Source: Deltaproteobacteria bacterium ADurb.Bin207 (GTDB lineage: Bacteria > Myxococcota_A > Polyangia > Polyangiales > Polyangiaceae). From it: a stretch of DNA of 63,226 bases. Under the pieces are notes generated by a model that was not told the DNA's origin, did not search any database, and saw only the letters and a list, made by a program, of their open reading frames with translations. A program made the translations under genes and the position numbers. Positions 8,614 to 18,411 of the stretch are shown one piece after another. The stretch is taken from positions 1 through 63,226 of the forward strand of contig MWCO01000029.1 of the NCBI GenBank assembly GCA_002070115.1, in the 5' to 3' direction. Within the stretch, counting starts at the first letter, position 1, and every line of letters starts with the position of its first letter.

Positions 8614-9096
8614 TTACCGATGTGGTTTGCCTTTGCGCGCCGAACCATCCGGTGCGGCATCCGTTCCACCATCCGGTCGCTCATCGGCTTTTGGCTTTTG
8701 TTTGGATGGTGGTTCCCCGTAGTCGGACTGCAACTTGCGCTTGAGAGCGTCGAGGAGAACCTCTTCGTGATAGCGGGGCATCTTCGGAAGCTTGACCACC
8801 ACCATGACTCCTTCGCCGTTAGGAACCATCTCAATGGCGCCCGGAGTGACGCGCGAGCCACTTTCGCGACTCTCGTATTCGAACATGAGATACGCGGCGT
8901 CGGGATCCCTTTCCGTGACTGCAAAACCGTTGTCCACGCGAATCAGCCGCAAGGCAGCGCTATAGGTTTGTGTCAGCGAATAGGGACAGGTGTAAGAAGC
9001 TTTGGCTTGCGCATCCGCGGTTATCCAGCAAAGCGTGGCTAGCCCTGCAAGTGCCATCGCAGCCCACGTTCCGAGCATTTGTCCGCGAGTCATCAT
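8614..9096 (-). CDS. Small exported protein of unknown function
   Basis: About 160 residues from the ATG at 9096. A GTG at 9162 would overlap the upstream gene by 17 bp and put a hydrophilic stretch before the signal peptide. The signal peptide (MLGTWAAMALAGLATLCW) ends near ADAQA. The mature part begins with TCPYSLTQTYSAALRLIR and has a single compact domain of about 90 residues followed by a charged Lys/Pro-rich tail. It resembles small periplasmic proteins that meet the tubular repeats of transport systems, but I do not recognise a family. It lies 49 bp downstream of the flippase-like gene, so they are probably one operon. Confidence 0.65.
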   Translation of the reverse strand: MMTRGQMLGTWAAMALAGLATLCWITADAQAKASYTCPYSLTQTYSAALRLIRVDNGFAVTERDPDAAYLMFEYESRESGSRVTPGAIEMVPNGEGVMVVVKLPKMPRYHEEVLLDALKRKLQSDYGEPPSKQKPKADERPDGGTDAAPDGSARKGKPHR

Positions 9097-9145
9097 CGCG
9101 TACAGGATGCACGCCCTGTCGTAATGGGCCAACTTCCCTTGATTG

Positions 9146-10234
9146 TCATGCCAGACGGTCACCGGAAGTCGTCACCGACAGGGGCGTTGCGGCTACGGAA
9201 TTTCGGTCGAGCAACACAGCCACGAGGGCCATCAGAAACATCACGCCAAGCTGTGTGACGTAGAGGATGAAGACGAAAGCTGCTCCGGGACCGAGGACCT
9301 GAGATTCCACGAAATACAGCGCAAGACCCGCGTAAATGGAGCCTTGAAACGCGCCGAAGTAACCGGGAGCCCCAGGAACGATGATTCCCAAGCCGAGCAC
9401 ACCGAGTAGCGCGCACGAACGAACGAACGTCATGTCTTCGATTCCGCAACCCCATGCCAGCAGCCACATTCCCGCGGCGGCTATCCCCCAATACAGCAGC
9501 GTTTCGACAACGTAAGGAACGAGGTGTCGTGGTGATGGAAGGAATCGAAATCCTTCGGATAGTTTTTCCACCTGGTCGGCAAGGAACTCCGCAAGACCGT
9601 GAGACAAGATGCCAACGATTCGGTACGTCGAACGACGTGCCCACTGGCGTCGCCAATAAAATACTGCCATGGCGATGAAAGCCAAGACGAAGACCAACAG
9701 TGTCGAGTAGGCCGCGGCGGGTACGGCGACCACCGGAATGGGAAGTTTTCCGATATGGTTAGGAAGGGGATCGAGCGGGCCGCCCAACGGCAACGAAACG
9801 CCAAGTACGGTCATGAGCAAAAGGCCGTCGATGATGCGTTCCGCGCCACACGCTCCGGTTGAGGCCGCAAAAGACACTCGGCCCGTTTGATGAAACAATG
9901 CGGGTCGAACGATTTCTCCCAAGCGAAACGGCATGACGAAAATCGACAGAAAGCCGATCCACGATACGGACAGCATTTGACGCAGGGGAACCTCGGCCAC
10001 GAGACGCAACAAGTGGCGAGTTCGGGCAGCGCGTATGAAACTCCACAGCGCAACGCTGCAGGCATACGCGGGCCAAGTCCACAAGCGAATACCATCGAGG
10101 CTGCTGCTTTCCGGCAGCACGGGCAGGCCTCCCCCCCGTAATATCAGCCAAAAGGCCACACCAATGACGAGCGATGCCAAAAGCTTGATGGAATGTCGTC
10201 GAAGGAGGACTTTCCAGAGAGATTGTTCTGCCAT
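9146..10234 (-). CDS. Flippase-like / lysylphosphatidylglycerol-synthase-type membrane protein
   Basis: A 362-residue integral membrane protein with about eight hydrophobic segments. The ATG at 10234 is preferred over a TTG at 10252. The pattern fits the YbhN/LPG-synthase transmembrane family (flippase-like domain): an early helix, then SFIRAARTRHLLRLV, then IFVMPFRLGEIVRP with the conserved FxxGEixRP signature, and later GIIVPGAPGYFGAFQ, the usual PGxxGxxe-like loop. Family members move or modify lipids or lipid-linked sugars in the inner membrane. The substrate here is unknown. There is no C-terminal aminoacyl-transferase domain, so it is not a full MprF. Confidence 0.82.
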   Translation of the reverse strand: MAEQSLWKVLLRRHSIKLLASLVIGVAFWLILRGGGLPVLPESSSLDGIRLWTWPAYACSVALWSFIRAARTRHLLRLVAEVPLRQMLSVSWIGFLSIFVMPFRLGEIVRPALFHQTGRVSFAASTGACGAERIIDGLLLMTVLGVSLPLGGPLDPLPNHIGKLPIPVVAVPAAAYSTLLVFVLAFIAMAVFYWRRQWARRSTYRIVGILSHGLAEFLADQVEKLSEGFRFLPSPRHLVPYVVETLLYWGIAAAGMWLLAWGCGIEDMTFVRSCALLGVLGLGIIVPGAPGYFGAFQGSIYAGLALYFVESQVLGPGAAFVFILYVTQLGVMFLMALVAVLLDRNSVAATPLSVTTSGDRLA

Positions 10235-10541
10235 GAGGGATGCCGTGGGCAAGCGGCAGCCGAATCTAGCAACGGGACCGCGGTAGCGCCAGATTCGGGC
10301 TATGGCCGATCAAATATCATGGTTTGGGTCAAAAGGCCCTGTTGCTGGAAAGCCGAAAAGGGATTTTGCGGTATGATCTTTGGGAATAAACAGCGGTCCT
10401 GAGGCAATGAATCACGAATCTTTTGGAAAAATACTGTTGCAAAGGGCTCCCATACAAGCCTTTGATCCTCATTCGCAACGAGTGCGCTATACTTCCGAAG
10501 TCGATTCTTTGCCGTTCGGTCGGTAGATTTGCCAAACTACC
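10235..10541. other. Divergent intergenic region upstream of the kinase operon
   Basis: The 307 bp separate the flippase-like gene from the kinase at 10542. A TATACT element near 10490 is a plausible -10 box for the kinase, with TTGATC about 20 bp upstream as a weak -35. I see no RNA gene or coding frame. Confidence 0.4.
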
Positions 10542-12365
10542 ATGGTGTCCCAGTCCGGAACAGAATACCCGCGTCAGGTCGGCCGCTATTGGCTGTTCGA
10601 TGAAATAGCTTCTGGCGGTATGGCCACCGTGCGGTATGGGCGGCTGGTCGGGGAAAGAGGCTTCTCGCGAACGGTAGCTGTGAAGTGTCTGCATGCCCAT
10701 TTCGCCAAAGACGAGGAATTTTCAAAAATGTTTCTCGACGAGGCAAGGCTTGCAGCTCGAATTCAGCATCCGAATGTCGTTTCGATTCTCGATGTGGTGG
10801 GGCGAGATGGCGAGTTATATCTCGTCATGGAATACGTGCAGGGCGAGTCTTTGTCGAAGCTCATTCGGGCCGCCCGCAGGCAGAAAACCCGGATCCCGTT
10901 GCGGATCGTGGCGTCGATCATTGGCGGAATGCTCGATGGACTTCACGCGGCTCATGAAGCGACATCCGAGCTTGGTGTTCCGCTTGGTATCGTTCACAGG
11001 GACGTTTCTCCTCAGAACGTGATTATTGGGACCGATGGGGTTTCCCGTGTGCTCGACTTCGGTGTGGCGAAGGCGGCGGGAAGAATGCAGTCCACCCGAG
11101 ATGGTCAGCTCAAGGGAAAGCTCGCCTATATGGCGCCCGAACAGCTCAAGTCCGAAATCGTCGATCGTCGCACGGACGTGTATGCGGCGAGTGTGGTGCT
11201 TTGGGAAGCGTTGACGGGCAGGCGGTTATTCAAAGCCGACGATGAGATCGGTATTTTCGGGATGGTGCTGCAAAATAAGGTAGAGCCGCCGAGTTCGATC
11301 ATACCGAGCATTCCGAAAGGTTACGATGCGGTCACGATGAGGGGATTGCAATTGGAGCCCGATCAGCGCTTTGCCACCGCAAGGGAGATGGCGATCGCAT
11401 TGGAAAAAGTGGCTGGGGTGGCGAGTCCACGGGAAGTGGGGGCATGGGTCGAAGAGCTGGCTCACGAGACGTTGCATCAGCGAACGAGTAAGATTTCGGA
11501 ACTCGAGAGCAAGTCGGCGTCCGATCTGCAAAAGATGGTGCCTCAAAACGTGGCGGTCAATCTTTCCGTCGGCGCTATGCCGCTGGGAAGCGTGTCTCGA
11601 ATTGCTCCGCCCCCTCCTGGCCGCGGACTACCTCCCCCTCGACTTCCCCCTCCTCGACTGCGCGAAGGTTCGAATCCCCAAATCGTTCCGTCATTTCCTG
11701 TCGCCATCTCCGAGGTGCCTCCTGCTGATGAGGACGGTACTTTGGCCACGCTCATTTCTGATACGACGGCCAGTTCTCTGGAGCTGTCTGTACCGTCGGC
11801 AGTGATTTCAGATTCCTCGGATCTCGTAAGTTCACCTTCACAACTCACCAGCCTATCCATGGCGCAGGAGCGACCCAAAACAGGACCCAAACCGCGCGTG
11901 CTGGTGGCCGTGGTCGGAAGCGCCCTGTTGCTGTCTTTGCTCGTCGTGGCAGGGCTTGCGCTGCTGACGGATCAATTCGGTACACGAGTCGATCACGATG
12001 AGGATGCAGGTTCCGTGGCTGCTTTGGGAGAGCCACAAAAAAACGAAAAAGAGGCGGGACTCCAGGAGCAAGCGGATGCGTCGACGCCCACTGCGCCGGC
12101 AGTGGATGCGGCAGTGGATGCATCGGTGCATGATGTTGCTGTCGACGCACTTGCTTCCGCGACGTCGAAAAAAGTCTCCGTTTCAACGACAAGACCGGTC
12201 GGTGTGCCCGTCCCCGTGGATACCAAGCCCCCGGTTGTTCCGCCTACGCAGACTACGCGGCCAGCCGCTGTAGACACCACATCCAAACCACCGAAGAATG
12301 ACTGTAATCCACCCTACACCATCGATGCCCGTGGTGTACGGGTGCCCAAACTCAACTGTTTGTGA
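10542..12365 (+). CDS. Ser/Thr protein kinase with C-terminal membrane anchor (HRDVSPQN type)
   Basis: A 607-residue protein. The kinase domain (about residues 14-290) has the loop ASGGMATV, the ATP lysine in VAVKCL, DFG in VLDFGVAKAA and APE in MAPEQLK. Its catalytic loop reads HRDVSPQN, so the usual Lys of HRDxKxxN is Ser. This variant is common in myxobacterial kinases, often with an insert before the loop, as here. Then come a Pro-rich linker (residues 345-375), a membrane segment near 450-470 (VAVVGSALLLSLLVV) and an outer tail rich in Asp, Ala, Val and Pro. The following PEGA-like gene starts 20 bp later, so the two are probably co-transcribed. Confidence 0.92.
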   Translation: MVSQSGTEYPRQVGRYWLFDEIASGGMATVRYGRLVGERGFSRTVAVKCLHAHFAKDEEFSKMFLDEARLAARIQHPNVVSILDVVGRDGELYLVMEYVQGESLSKLIRAARRQKTRIPLRIVASIIGGMLDGLHAAHEATSELGVPLGIVHRDVSPQNVIIGTDGVSRVLDFGVAKAAGRMQSTRDGQLKGKLAYMAPEQLKSEIVDRRTDVYAASVVLWEALTGRRLFKADDEIGIFGMVLQNKVEPPSSIIPSIPKGYDAVTMRGLQLEPDQRFATAREMAIALEKVAGVASPREVGAWVEELAHETLHQRTSKISELESKSASDLQKMVPQNVAVNLSVGAMPLGSVSRIAPPPPGRGLPPPRLPPPRLREGSNPQIVPSFPVAISEVPPADEDGTLATLISDTTASSLELSVPSAVISDSSDLVSSPSQLTSLSMAQERPKTGPKPRVLVAVVGSALLLSLLVVAGLALLTDQFGTRVDHDEDAGSVAALGEPQKNEKEAGLQEQADASTPTAPAVDAAVDASVHDVAVDALASATSKKVSVSTTRPVGVPVPVDTKPPVVPPTQTTRPAAVDTTSKPPKNDCNPPYTIDARGVRVPKLNCL

Positions 12366-12385
12366 GGTTCCGGAGGAAGGAACGT

Positions 12386-13258
12386 ATGCCCCAATCTCGA
12401 TGGCCCCATGTTTTATGGACTCCCCTTGTCGTTGCCATGGCTGTTGGTGTTGTCGACGAAGCGAAGGCGGATGACAAACAAGTTTGTTTGGAGTCCTACG
12501 ACAAGTCTCAAACCCTTCGCCAAGAAGGCAAACTCGTGGCCGCCAGGGAACAGATGCTGTCTTGTGCTCGCAACGTATGCCCGGAGATCCTTCGTCGGGA
12601 TTGCACCCAGTGGCTGAGCGAAGTGGATGAAACCATTCCGACGGTCGTGCTGTCGGTGAAGGACAAACGAGGGCAAGATCTCGTGGACGTTCGGGTGACC
12701 GTCGATGGTGAGGCATTGGTCACGCAGATTGATGGTAAGGCGGTGGCCGTGGATCCGGGGGTGCGTCTGTTTCGATTCGATGCCCCTGGCGAGGAGCCTG
12801 TGGAAAAACGGATTGTCATTCATGCTGCTTCGAAAAACCGCGGGATCACCATCCAATTCGGTAGTGGTTCTGTGGACGTCGAGCCGCAGCCTGATGTCAC
12901 CAAGCCGCAGCAAGAGAGTGGGGGGCCGGGAGTACTACCCTACGTGTTTGGAGGAATCGGTTTGGTGGGTGTAGGCGCTTTCGCGTTCTTCGGCACGCAG
13001 TTCGATAGCAAGCTCGATGACTTGGACAAGTGCAAGCCCAATTGTTCCAAAGCCGATACCGACGATGCATCGACCACACGCACCCTAGCGTGGATTTCTG
13101 GCGGGGTTGGCGTTGTGTCCTTGGGAGTGGCCACGTATTTGTTCTTGTCCGGTTCGTCGGATACGCCTGCTAGTGTCGAAGTCGCTTCCGCGCTGCCTCG
13201 TGTCGAACTCGTTCCAGTTCGTGGCGGGGCGTTGGGAACGTTTGGGACTAGATTCTGA
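12386..13258 (+). CDS. Membrane protein with PEGA-like domain, kinase partner
   Basis: A 290-residue protein whose ATG at 12386 follows GGAGGAAGG. It has a cleavable signal peptide and a Cys-containing helical part (CLESYDKSQTLRQ to CARNVCPEILRRDC). A beta-rich domain follows, with DVRVTVDGEAL and GVRLFRFDAPG, like PEGA surface domains. Two hydrophobic segments lie near 180-200 and 235-255. The pairing of such a protein with a kinase is frequent in this group of bacteria. A role in sensing or envelope scaffolding is inferred only from context. It ends 7 bp from the convergent gene at 13266. Confidence 0.75.
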   Translation: MPQSRWPHVLWTPLVVAMAVGVVDEAKADDKQVCLESYDKSQTLRQEGKLVAAREQMLSCARNVCPEILRRDCTQWLSEVDETIPTVVLSVKDKRGQDLVDVRVTVDGEALVTQIDGKAVAVDPGVRLFRFDAPGEEPVEKRIVIHAASKNRGITIQFGSGSVDVEPQPDVTKPQQESGGPGVLPYVFGGIGLVGVGAFAFFGTQFDSKLDDLDKCKPNCSKADTDDASTTRTLAWISGGVGVVSLGVATYLFLSGSSDTPASVEVASALPRVELVPVRGGALGTFGTRF

Positions 13259-13265
13259 CGGAAAA

Positions 13266-16200
13266 TCAGTAGCGGCTCAGCCTGATCTGATACGGCAGGC
13301 AACTCGAACTCGAAGCGTTGGCGTACACCCTGATTCGGTACGAAGTAGACTGCTGCATATAGGTTCCCGTGGCGGGCGTGGGATCGATGGCTTGATAGTC
13401 TCCACAGGTTGCCGAATGACCGAACTCCCACGTGCGAACTCCCTTGGTTGAGGTGCCGCCTTCCGCGGTACTGCAGGCGTAGCCCGTCGATGATGAACAA
13501 GAGCTTGCATTGTACACGTTCATCAACAGCAGATTGCTAGGGTCGATGAGTTCGATCTTCGGCCGATAATTGCAACCCGAATAGTAGATCCCGTAGTCAT
13601 AGATCGCACCTGTGAACCAGTCTTCGTCTCCTGTGGGAACGATGTTGTAATAGGTCGACGTAGAAGGCATCGTGATGGTTGCTGTGTACAGAGTGCTGAT
13701 CGTGCTGGCGGATGAACACGAGTTCGCGATCGTGTCGGCCTGGCATTCACAACCATCACCGAACGTTTGGTTTTGATCGTAGTAGGTGTCATCGCATTTC
13801 GTGACGGTGCAACTCCCCGAAAGGCATCCGACCGTGGAGACTTGGGGTGGGGTTGGATTGGTGCAGCTATTGCCGCAGGTCCCACAGTTCAAGATGTCGG
13901 CAGCGGTATTGACCTCACAACCATCCGTTTGTTTGTTGTTGTTGCAGTCTGAATAGCCGATCTGGCACTTGCCAATACATTGGCCGTTGGAACACAAGGG
14001 GGATACATGGTTGGTTGAGCAGGGCTTGTTGCATGCCCCGCAATGGGACACATCGGATGCAGTATTGGTTTCGCATCCGTCCGTGAGCTTGTTGCCGTTA
14101 CAGTCCGCATAGCCGGAGGCGCAGGAACCGTTGCAGACTCCATTGGCGCAGCTTCGGGAGGGTATGTTGTTACCACTGCATGCATTGCCACATCCGCCGC
14201 AGTTATCAACACTGGTGTTCGTGTTGGTTTCACAGCCATTCGTCAGTTTGTTGCTGTCGCAATCCGCCCAGCCCGTGGTACAGGCTCCTGAGCAGACACC
14301 GTTGGTGCAAGTTGGATTTGAGATATGGTTGTTGCTGCACGTCTGCCCACATCCACCACAATGATTTGGGCTGGATTGTGTGTTGGTTTCGCAACCGTCC
14401 TCGACCAGGCCGTTGCAGTTTCCATACCCGGGATAACAGGCGATGACGCATTTGCTGGATTGACACATCGCGGTACCGTTGGTGCTATTGCAAGCAACGC
14501 CGCAACTTCCGCAGTTGAAAACGTCATTCGTGGTGTTGATTTCACATCCAGTCGTGACGGCCCCATCGCAGTCGACATAACCCGCGTTACACGATGCAAT
14601 CGTGCATTTGCCATTGGAACAACCGGCCGTCCCATTCGTCACGGAACATTTATTTCCACAGGAACCACAGTAGTTGGGGCTGGTGTTGAGGTTGACTTCG
14701 CATCCATCTGTCGGATTTCCGTTGCAGTCCCCCCATCCACTATCACAAGAGCTGATGGTGCATGAACCATTGGAGCAAGCTGCAGTGGCATGGGGAAGAT
14801 TGCATGCCTTTCCACATGCGCCACAGTGGTTGACACTCGATTGCGTATTGACCTCACAACCGTTGGTGGCGGAACCGTCACAGTTTTCCCATCCCGGATC
14901 GCAAACGAAACCACAGGAGCCGTTGTTGCAGGTTGCTTTGGCGTGAGGACGAGACGGGCAGGTATTGCCGCAGTCGCCGCAATGGTTCACCGCCGTGTTG
15001 GTATTCGTTTCGCATCCATTGCTGGCATTGCCATCGCAGTTTCCCCAGCCCGCATCACAAGCATCGAGTTGACACGTGCTATTGACGCACTTGCCAGTGC
15101 CGTTGGCGAATTTGCATGCGTTGTTGCAGAAACCGCAGTGCTCAGGATTGTTCGTGGTGTTGGTTTCACAGCCTGGCTTGCTTGGATCACAATCCGCCAA
15201 CCCAGGATTACAATTGGAAACGTCGCATACTCCTTTGACACAGACAGGCGTTCCGCCGTTGGCAGGACATTCTTTCCCACAGGTTTTGCAGTTCGACGGA
15301 TCCGCCATGAGGTTGGCTTCACAACCATTATCCACATTGCCATCGCAATCTGCGAAGCCCTCGTCACACTTACCCATCACGCACTTGCTATTGACGCAAG
15401 AAGCGGAGGCATTGGCAAAGGAACAACTCAAGCCGCAGGAGCCACAATTGTCCGCATGGCTGGTGGTGTCGAGTTCGCAACCGTTGTCCACGATGGAATC
15501 ACAATTGCCCCATCCGGGGTCGCAATTTTTGATTGAGCAGGTGCCACCCTGACAATGCGTGGTGGCATGAGGCAATGAGCATTGGCATCCGCATTGGTTG
15601 GGTTGTCCTCCACCTCCGCATGTGTCCGGCGCCACACAACTTCCGCAATCGGTTTTCCCGCATCCCGTCTCAACCTCTCCACAAGAAGCCCCCAGTTGAG
15701 AACATGACTTGGGAGTGCATCCGCATTGATTCGCAATCCCTCCACCCCCACATACTTCAGGGCTTTCGCAACTACCGCAGTCAAGCGCTTCGCTGCAGCC
15801 GTCGGAGACGATTCCGCATCCCACGCCAAGCTGACTGCACGTTTTGGGCATGCATTCCGATGAACCACATAGGTTGGGCCCCGCGCCTCCACATACTTGC
15901 CCGCCACTACAAGAACCACAATTCAACGTTCCGAGACAACCATCGGGCAGCGTTCCGCAGTTGGCTCCAAGCTGAGAGCAGGTTTTCGGTGAGCAGCCGC
16001 ATACGTTCATCTCGCCCCCACCGCCACATGTCTCGGGTGGCGAGCATTCGCCGCAATCGATAGCCAGAGAACACCCATCAGAAGCCCAGCCGCATTGGGC
16101 TCCCACTTGTACGCAGCTTTTCGGATAGCACGCTTCCGTTCCGCATACGTTCGGTCCCCCCCCACCGCAAAGCTGGCCGTCGGGGCACTCTCCACATTCG

Positions 16201-16550
16201 ATCTTTTCTCCACAACCGTCAGGAGCCGAACCGCAGTTGGCCTCTAGTTGAGCACAGGTCTTTGGCTCGCATTCCGTAGGACCCGTCTCTTCGGTCACGG
16301 TATCCTGCGCCGAGTCCGTGACGTTCGTGTCCGGCTTCACATCCGTTGCCGTGTCACGACCCGCGTCTTTGCTCGGCACCGAAGAGGTACTATCGTCACT
16401 TCCACAACCTGCCACCACCACGCCCATTGCGAGGAGGATCAGCAAAACGGACAGGACCGCTGGTTCATCCTTCAATAACGGAAAGACAAATCCATTGGCC
16501 TCGCGTTGTTTCCCCTTCGAGCCCACTATCGAGCGCAATAATCCCAACAT
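13266..16550 (-). CDS. Large Cys-repeat surface lipoprotein
   Basis: This 1094-residue protein has a hydrophobic segment ending in the lipobox MGVVVAGC near residue 49. Its long amphipathic leader suggests that the true start may be an internal TTG near 16472. An acidic spacer is followed by two repeat families. The first, about residues 90-330, has units of CxPKTCxQLGAxCG with GCxxxLDCGSC. The second, about 330-880, has a dozen or more units of GWGNCDGNxxNGCETNT plus NHCGxCGxxC. The C-terminal 170 residues have a different, beta-rich composition. The cysteines probably form disulfides within each unit. Function unknown; an adhesive or matrix role is inferred. Confidence 0.85.
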   Translation of the reverse strand: MLGLLRSIVGSKGKQREANGFVFPLLKDEPAVLSVLLILLAMGVVVAGCGSDDSTSSVPSKDAGRDTATDVKPDTNVTDSAQDTVTEETGPTECEPKTCAQLEANCGSAPDGCGEKIECGECPDGQLCGGGGPNVCGTEACYPKSCVQVGAQCGWASDGCSLAIDCGECSPPETCGGGGEMNVCGCSPKTCSQLGANCGTLPDGCLGTLNCGSCSGGQVCGGAGPNLCGSSECMPKTCSQLGVGCGIVSDGCSEALDCGSCESPEVCGGGGIANQCGCTPKSCSQLGASCGEVETGCGKTDCGSCVAPDTCGGGGQPNQCGCQCSLPHATTHCQGGTCSIKNCDPGWGNCDSIVDNGCELDTTSHADNCGSCGLSCSFANASASCVNSKCVMGKCDEGFADCDGNVDNGCEANLMADPSNCKTCGKECPANGGTPVCVKGVCDVSNCNPGLADCDPSKPGCETNTTNNPEHCGFCNNACKFANGTGKCVNSTCQLDACDAGWGNCDGNASNGCETNTNTAVNHCGDCGNTCPSRPHAKATCNNGSCGFVCDPGWENCDGSATNGCEVNTQSSVNHCGACGKACNLPHATAACSNGSCTISSCDSGWGDCNGNPTDGCEVNLNTSPNYCGSCGNKCSVTNGTAGCSNGKCTIASCNAGYVDCDGAVTTGCEINTTNDVFNCGSCGVACNSTNGTAMCQSSKCVIACYPGYGNCNGLVEDGCETNTQSSPNHCGGCGQTCSNNHISNPTCTNGVCSGACTTGWADCDSNKLTNGCETNTNTSVDNCGGCGNACSGNNIPSRSCANGVCNGSCASGYADCNGNKLTDGCETNTASDVSHCGACNKPCSTNHVSPLCSNGQCIGKCQIGYSDCNNNKQTDGCEVNTAADILNCGTCGNSCTNPTPPQVSTVGCLSGSCTVTKCDDTYYDQNQTFGDGCECQADTIANSCSSASTISTLYTATITMPSTSTYYNIVPTGDEDWFTGAIYDYGIYYSGCNYRPKIELIDPSNLLLMNVYNASSCSSSTGYACSTAEGGTSTKGVRTWEFGHSATCGDYQAIDPTPATGTYMQQSTSYRIRVYANASSSSCLPYQIRLSRY

Positions 16551-16643
16551 ACGATAAGGATACGGGTTGCGTTCGGGAGTCTCAAGCTCCAGATTTGAAG
16601 ATTTGCATTCGTGCCAAACGCTCGTGTGCGACAGGGGCTTGCG

Positions 16644-18197
16644 TCACCGGGCGATTTTCATGACCGACCCTTGCCCGGCATACACGCCTTGGTTGGTCCA
16701 AAAAATGGCGTTGTCGCCCACGGCAATTCCGTATGGGCGGTCCTGACCTGTCGCGACCAGCTTGGCATCTGACCCATCGGTATTGGCCTGCTGTATCGTG
16801 CCATCGTAGTTGTAATTCGAACCGGTGACCGTCCCGGCGTTGACCCAGTACACAAGCCCGTCTTTCACCACCAAATTGAGTGGACACGCTTGGTTGGAAG
16901 CGAGGGTCGTGTGACTGGAGCCATCCGCCTTTTTGGCTCTCGCAATCCTTCCGTCCGCTTGACCGCAGTCCCCCAACGAGTAACTCGCTCCAACTTCCGT
17001 CCAATAGACCCAAGTGTCGTCCACGGCGATGCCAAGAGGATAGTTTTGGCCGGCCACCAGCGAATCAGGGCTCGTGCCATCGAGGTTCGCCCGACGTACT
17101 TGCCCGCCGGTGGATGTGGTCCAGTACATTTGTTTTTCATCGATCGCGATGCCGCGCGGACTCGACTCGCCCGTGACCAGGACCACCGGTTGTCCTCCAG
17201 GCTTGACGACACGCCGAATCGAGCCGTCCGAGGTGTTGGTCCAGTACACGTTATCGTTGTTCAGAGCTATCGCCCAAGGGCCGCTGGCTTGTGCCAACGT
17301 TGTGAGATCCGTACCATTTTTTTTCACACGACGAATCGACCCGCCCCCTTGGAAGTTCGTCCAGAAAACGAAGCCGTCGTCGATGGCGACTTGAACAGGT
17401 CCGTTTTGGCCTGAAGCAAGCTTCTGCGCGGTCCCTCCGCCTTTGGGGATCGAATACACAGAGCCGTCGCTCTTGTCTTCTGCCAGCCAAAACACGGTCG
17501 TGTCATCGACCGCAATTCCCCAGGGCGTTTTTTGGGAAGCCGCGAGTACCGACACCTGGCATTTGCCTCCGACGCACTTTCCTCCCTGACACGAGTGGTC
17601 GCACTTGCCACAATGGTCTGGGTTCGTATTGGTATCCGTTTCGCAATCCGGCGACTCCTTATCGCAATTTTGGCAAGATCCGGTGCATTCTCCTGATTCA
17701 CAGACACCAGAGCCTCCCGTGCCGCCCTGCCCGGCTACGCATCGCATTGCTTTCACTTGCGAGTCATAACGACATTGGGAGCCGGTCATGTCGCAGTTTT
17801 CGGAACGTAAGTTCCATTTCTGTTCGACCTTCTCGCACCACCATCGGATATTGTCTTCGCAGCAACCAAAGAGCTGTTCCCCTTCGTTGCCCAAGTCTTC
17901 ACATTGGCTGGGAGCTGTATCGCAGAAAACATCCAATCCTCCTGTCCCTGCCGATGCACCACTGCCTCCAGAGCCACCCCCCGCGCTCGTACCTCCCGTC
18001 CCGCCCGAACCTCCCGAACCGCCTGCCCCACCCCCCGCTCCGCCTTTCGGTCCAGCTCCGCCTTTCGTAAAGTCATCCAGCGACTCCCCAAGCCGACAAG
18101 AGAACGCTACGGTCACTCCGAGGATGGTTGCGGAAATAAGGAATACTTTACCGACCGTTGTGGAGCACCGATACCGGCCTTTGCCTTGAGCACTCAT
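16644..18197 (-). CDS. Lipoprotein with YWTD-type beta-propeller
   Basis: A 517-residue protein; the ATG at 18197 places a signal peptide before the possible lipobox cysteine in VAFSC. A short Gly/Ser stalk and a Cys-rich stretch follow. The Cys-rich stretch includes CETDTNTNPDHCGKCDHSC, the same unit as in the neighbouring 1094-residue protein. Residues about 220-517 hold six propeller blades marked by VFWLAED, VFWTNFQ, VYWTNTS, MYWTTST, VYWTEVG and VYWVNAG, each with a following GSIRRV-like strand. This matches low-density-lipoprotein-receptor YWTD/NHL-like propellers, usually used for protein binding. Its start is 93 bp upstream of nothing but the next same-strand gene, so co-expression is possible. 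Confidence 0.82.
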   Translation of the reverse strand: MSAQGKGRYRCSTTVGKVFLISATILGVTVAFSCRLGESLDDFTKGGAGPKGGAGGGAGGSGGSGGTGGTSAGGGSGGSGASAGTGGLDVFCDTAPSQCEDLGNEGEQLFGCCEDNIRWWCEKVEQKWNLRSENCDMTGSQCRYDSQVKAMRCVAGQGGTGGSGVCESGECTGSCQNCDKESPDCETDTNTNPDHCGKCDHSCQGGKCVGGKCQVSVLAASQKTPWGIAVDDTTVFWLAEDKSDGSVYSIPKGGGTAQKLASGQNGPVQVAIDDGFVFWTNFQGGGSIRRVKKNGTDLTTLAQASGPWAIALNNDNVYWTNTSDGSIRRVVKPGGQPVVLVTGESSPRGIAIDEKQMYWTTSTGGQVRRANLDGTSPDSLVAGQNYPLGIAVDDTWVYWTEVGASYSLGDCGQADGRIARAKKADGSSHTTLASNQACPLNLVVKDGLVYWVNAGTVTGSNYNYDGTIQQANTDGSDAKLVATGQDRPYGIAVGDNAIFWTNQGVYAGQGSVMKIAR

Positions 18198-18411
18198 TAC
18201 TCTTAGCATCCAACTAGAATCGCAAGCCGTCAAGAAACGCAAGACCAACGATAACGACCCGATAACGCTCGAGCCTATCTCCGCTGGCCGATCACAACGA
18301 AAACAAGCCCTGTCAGGCGATGCGGACGTTACAGTTTTTCTGGGCAGGTTGTTTGCTGGGGTACTGCCGCCGTCACGCTGCTGTCGTTAGAGAATATCGA
18401 GAAAATCGTTG

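Noticed and set aside
13266..16550. Metabolic-enzyme annotation of the Cys-repeat protein
   Set aside because: Only the repeated NGCETN/CGxC units, an anchor and a beta-rich end are visible; no enzyme motif supports such a name.
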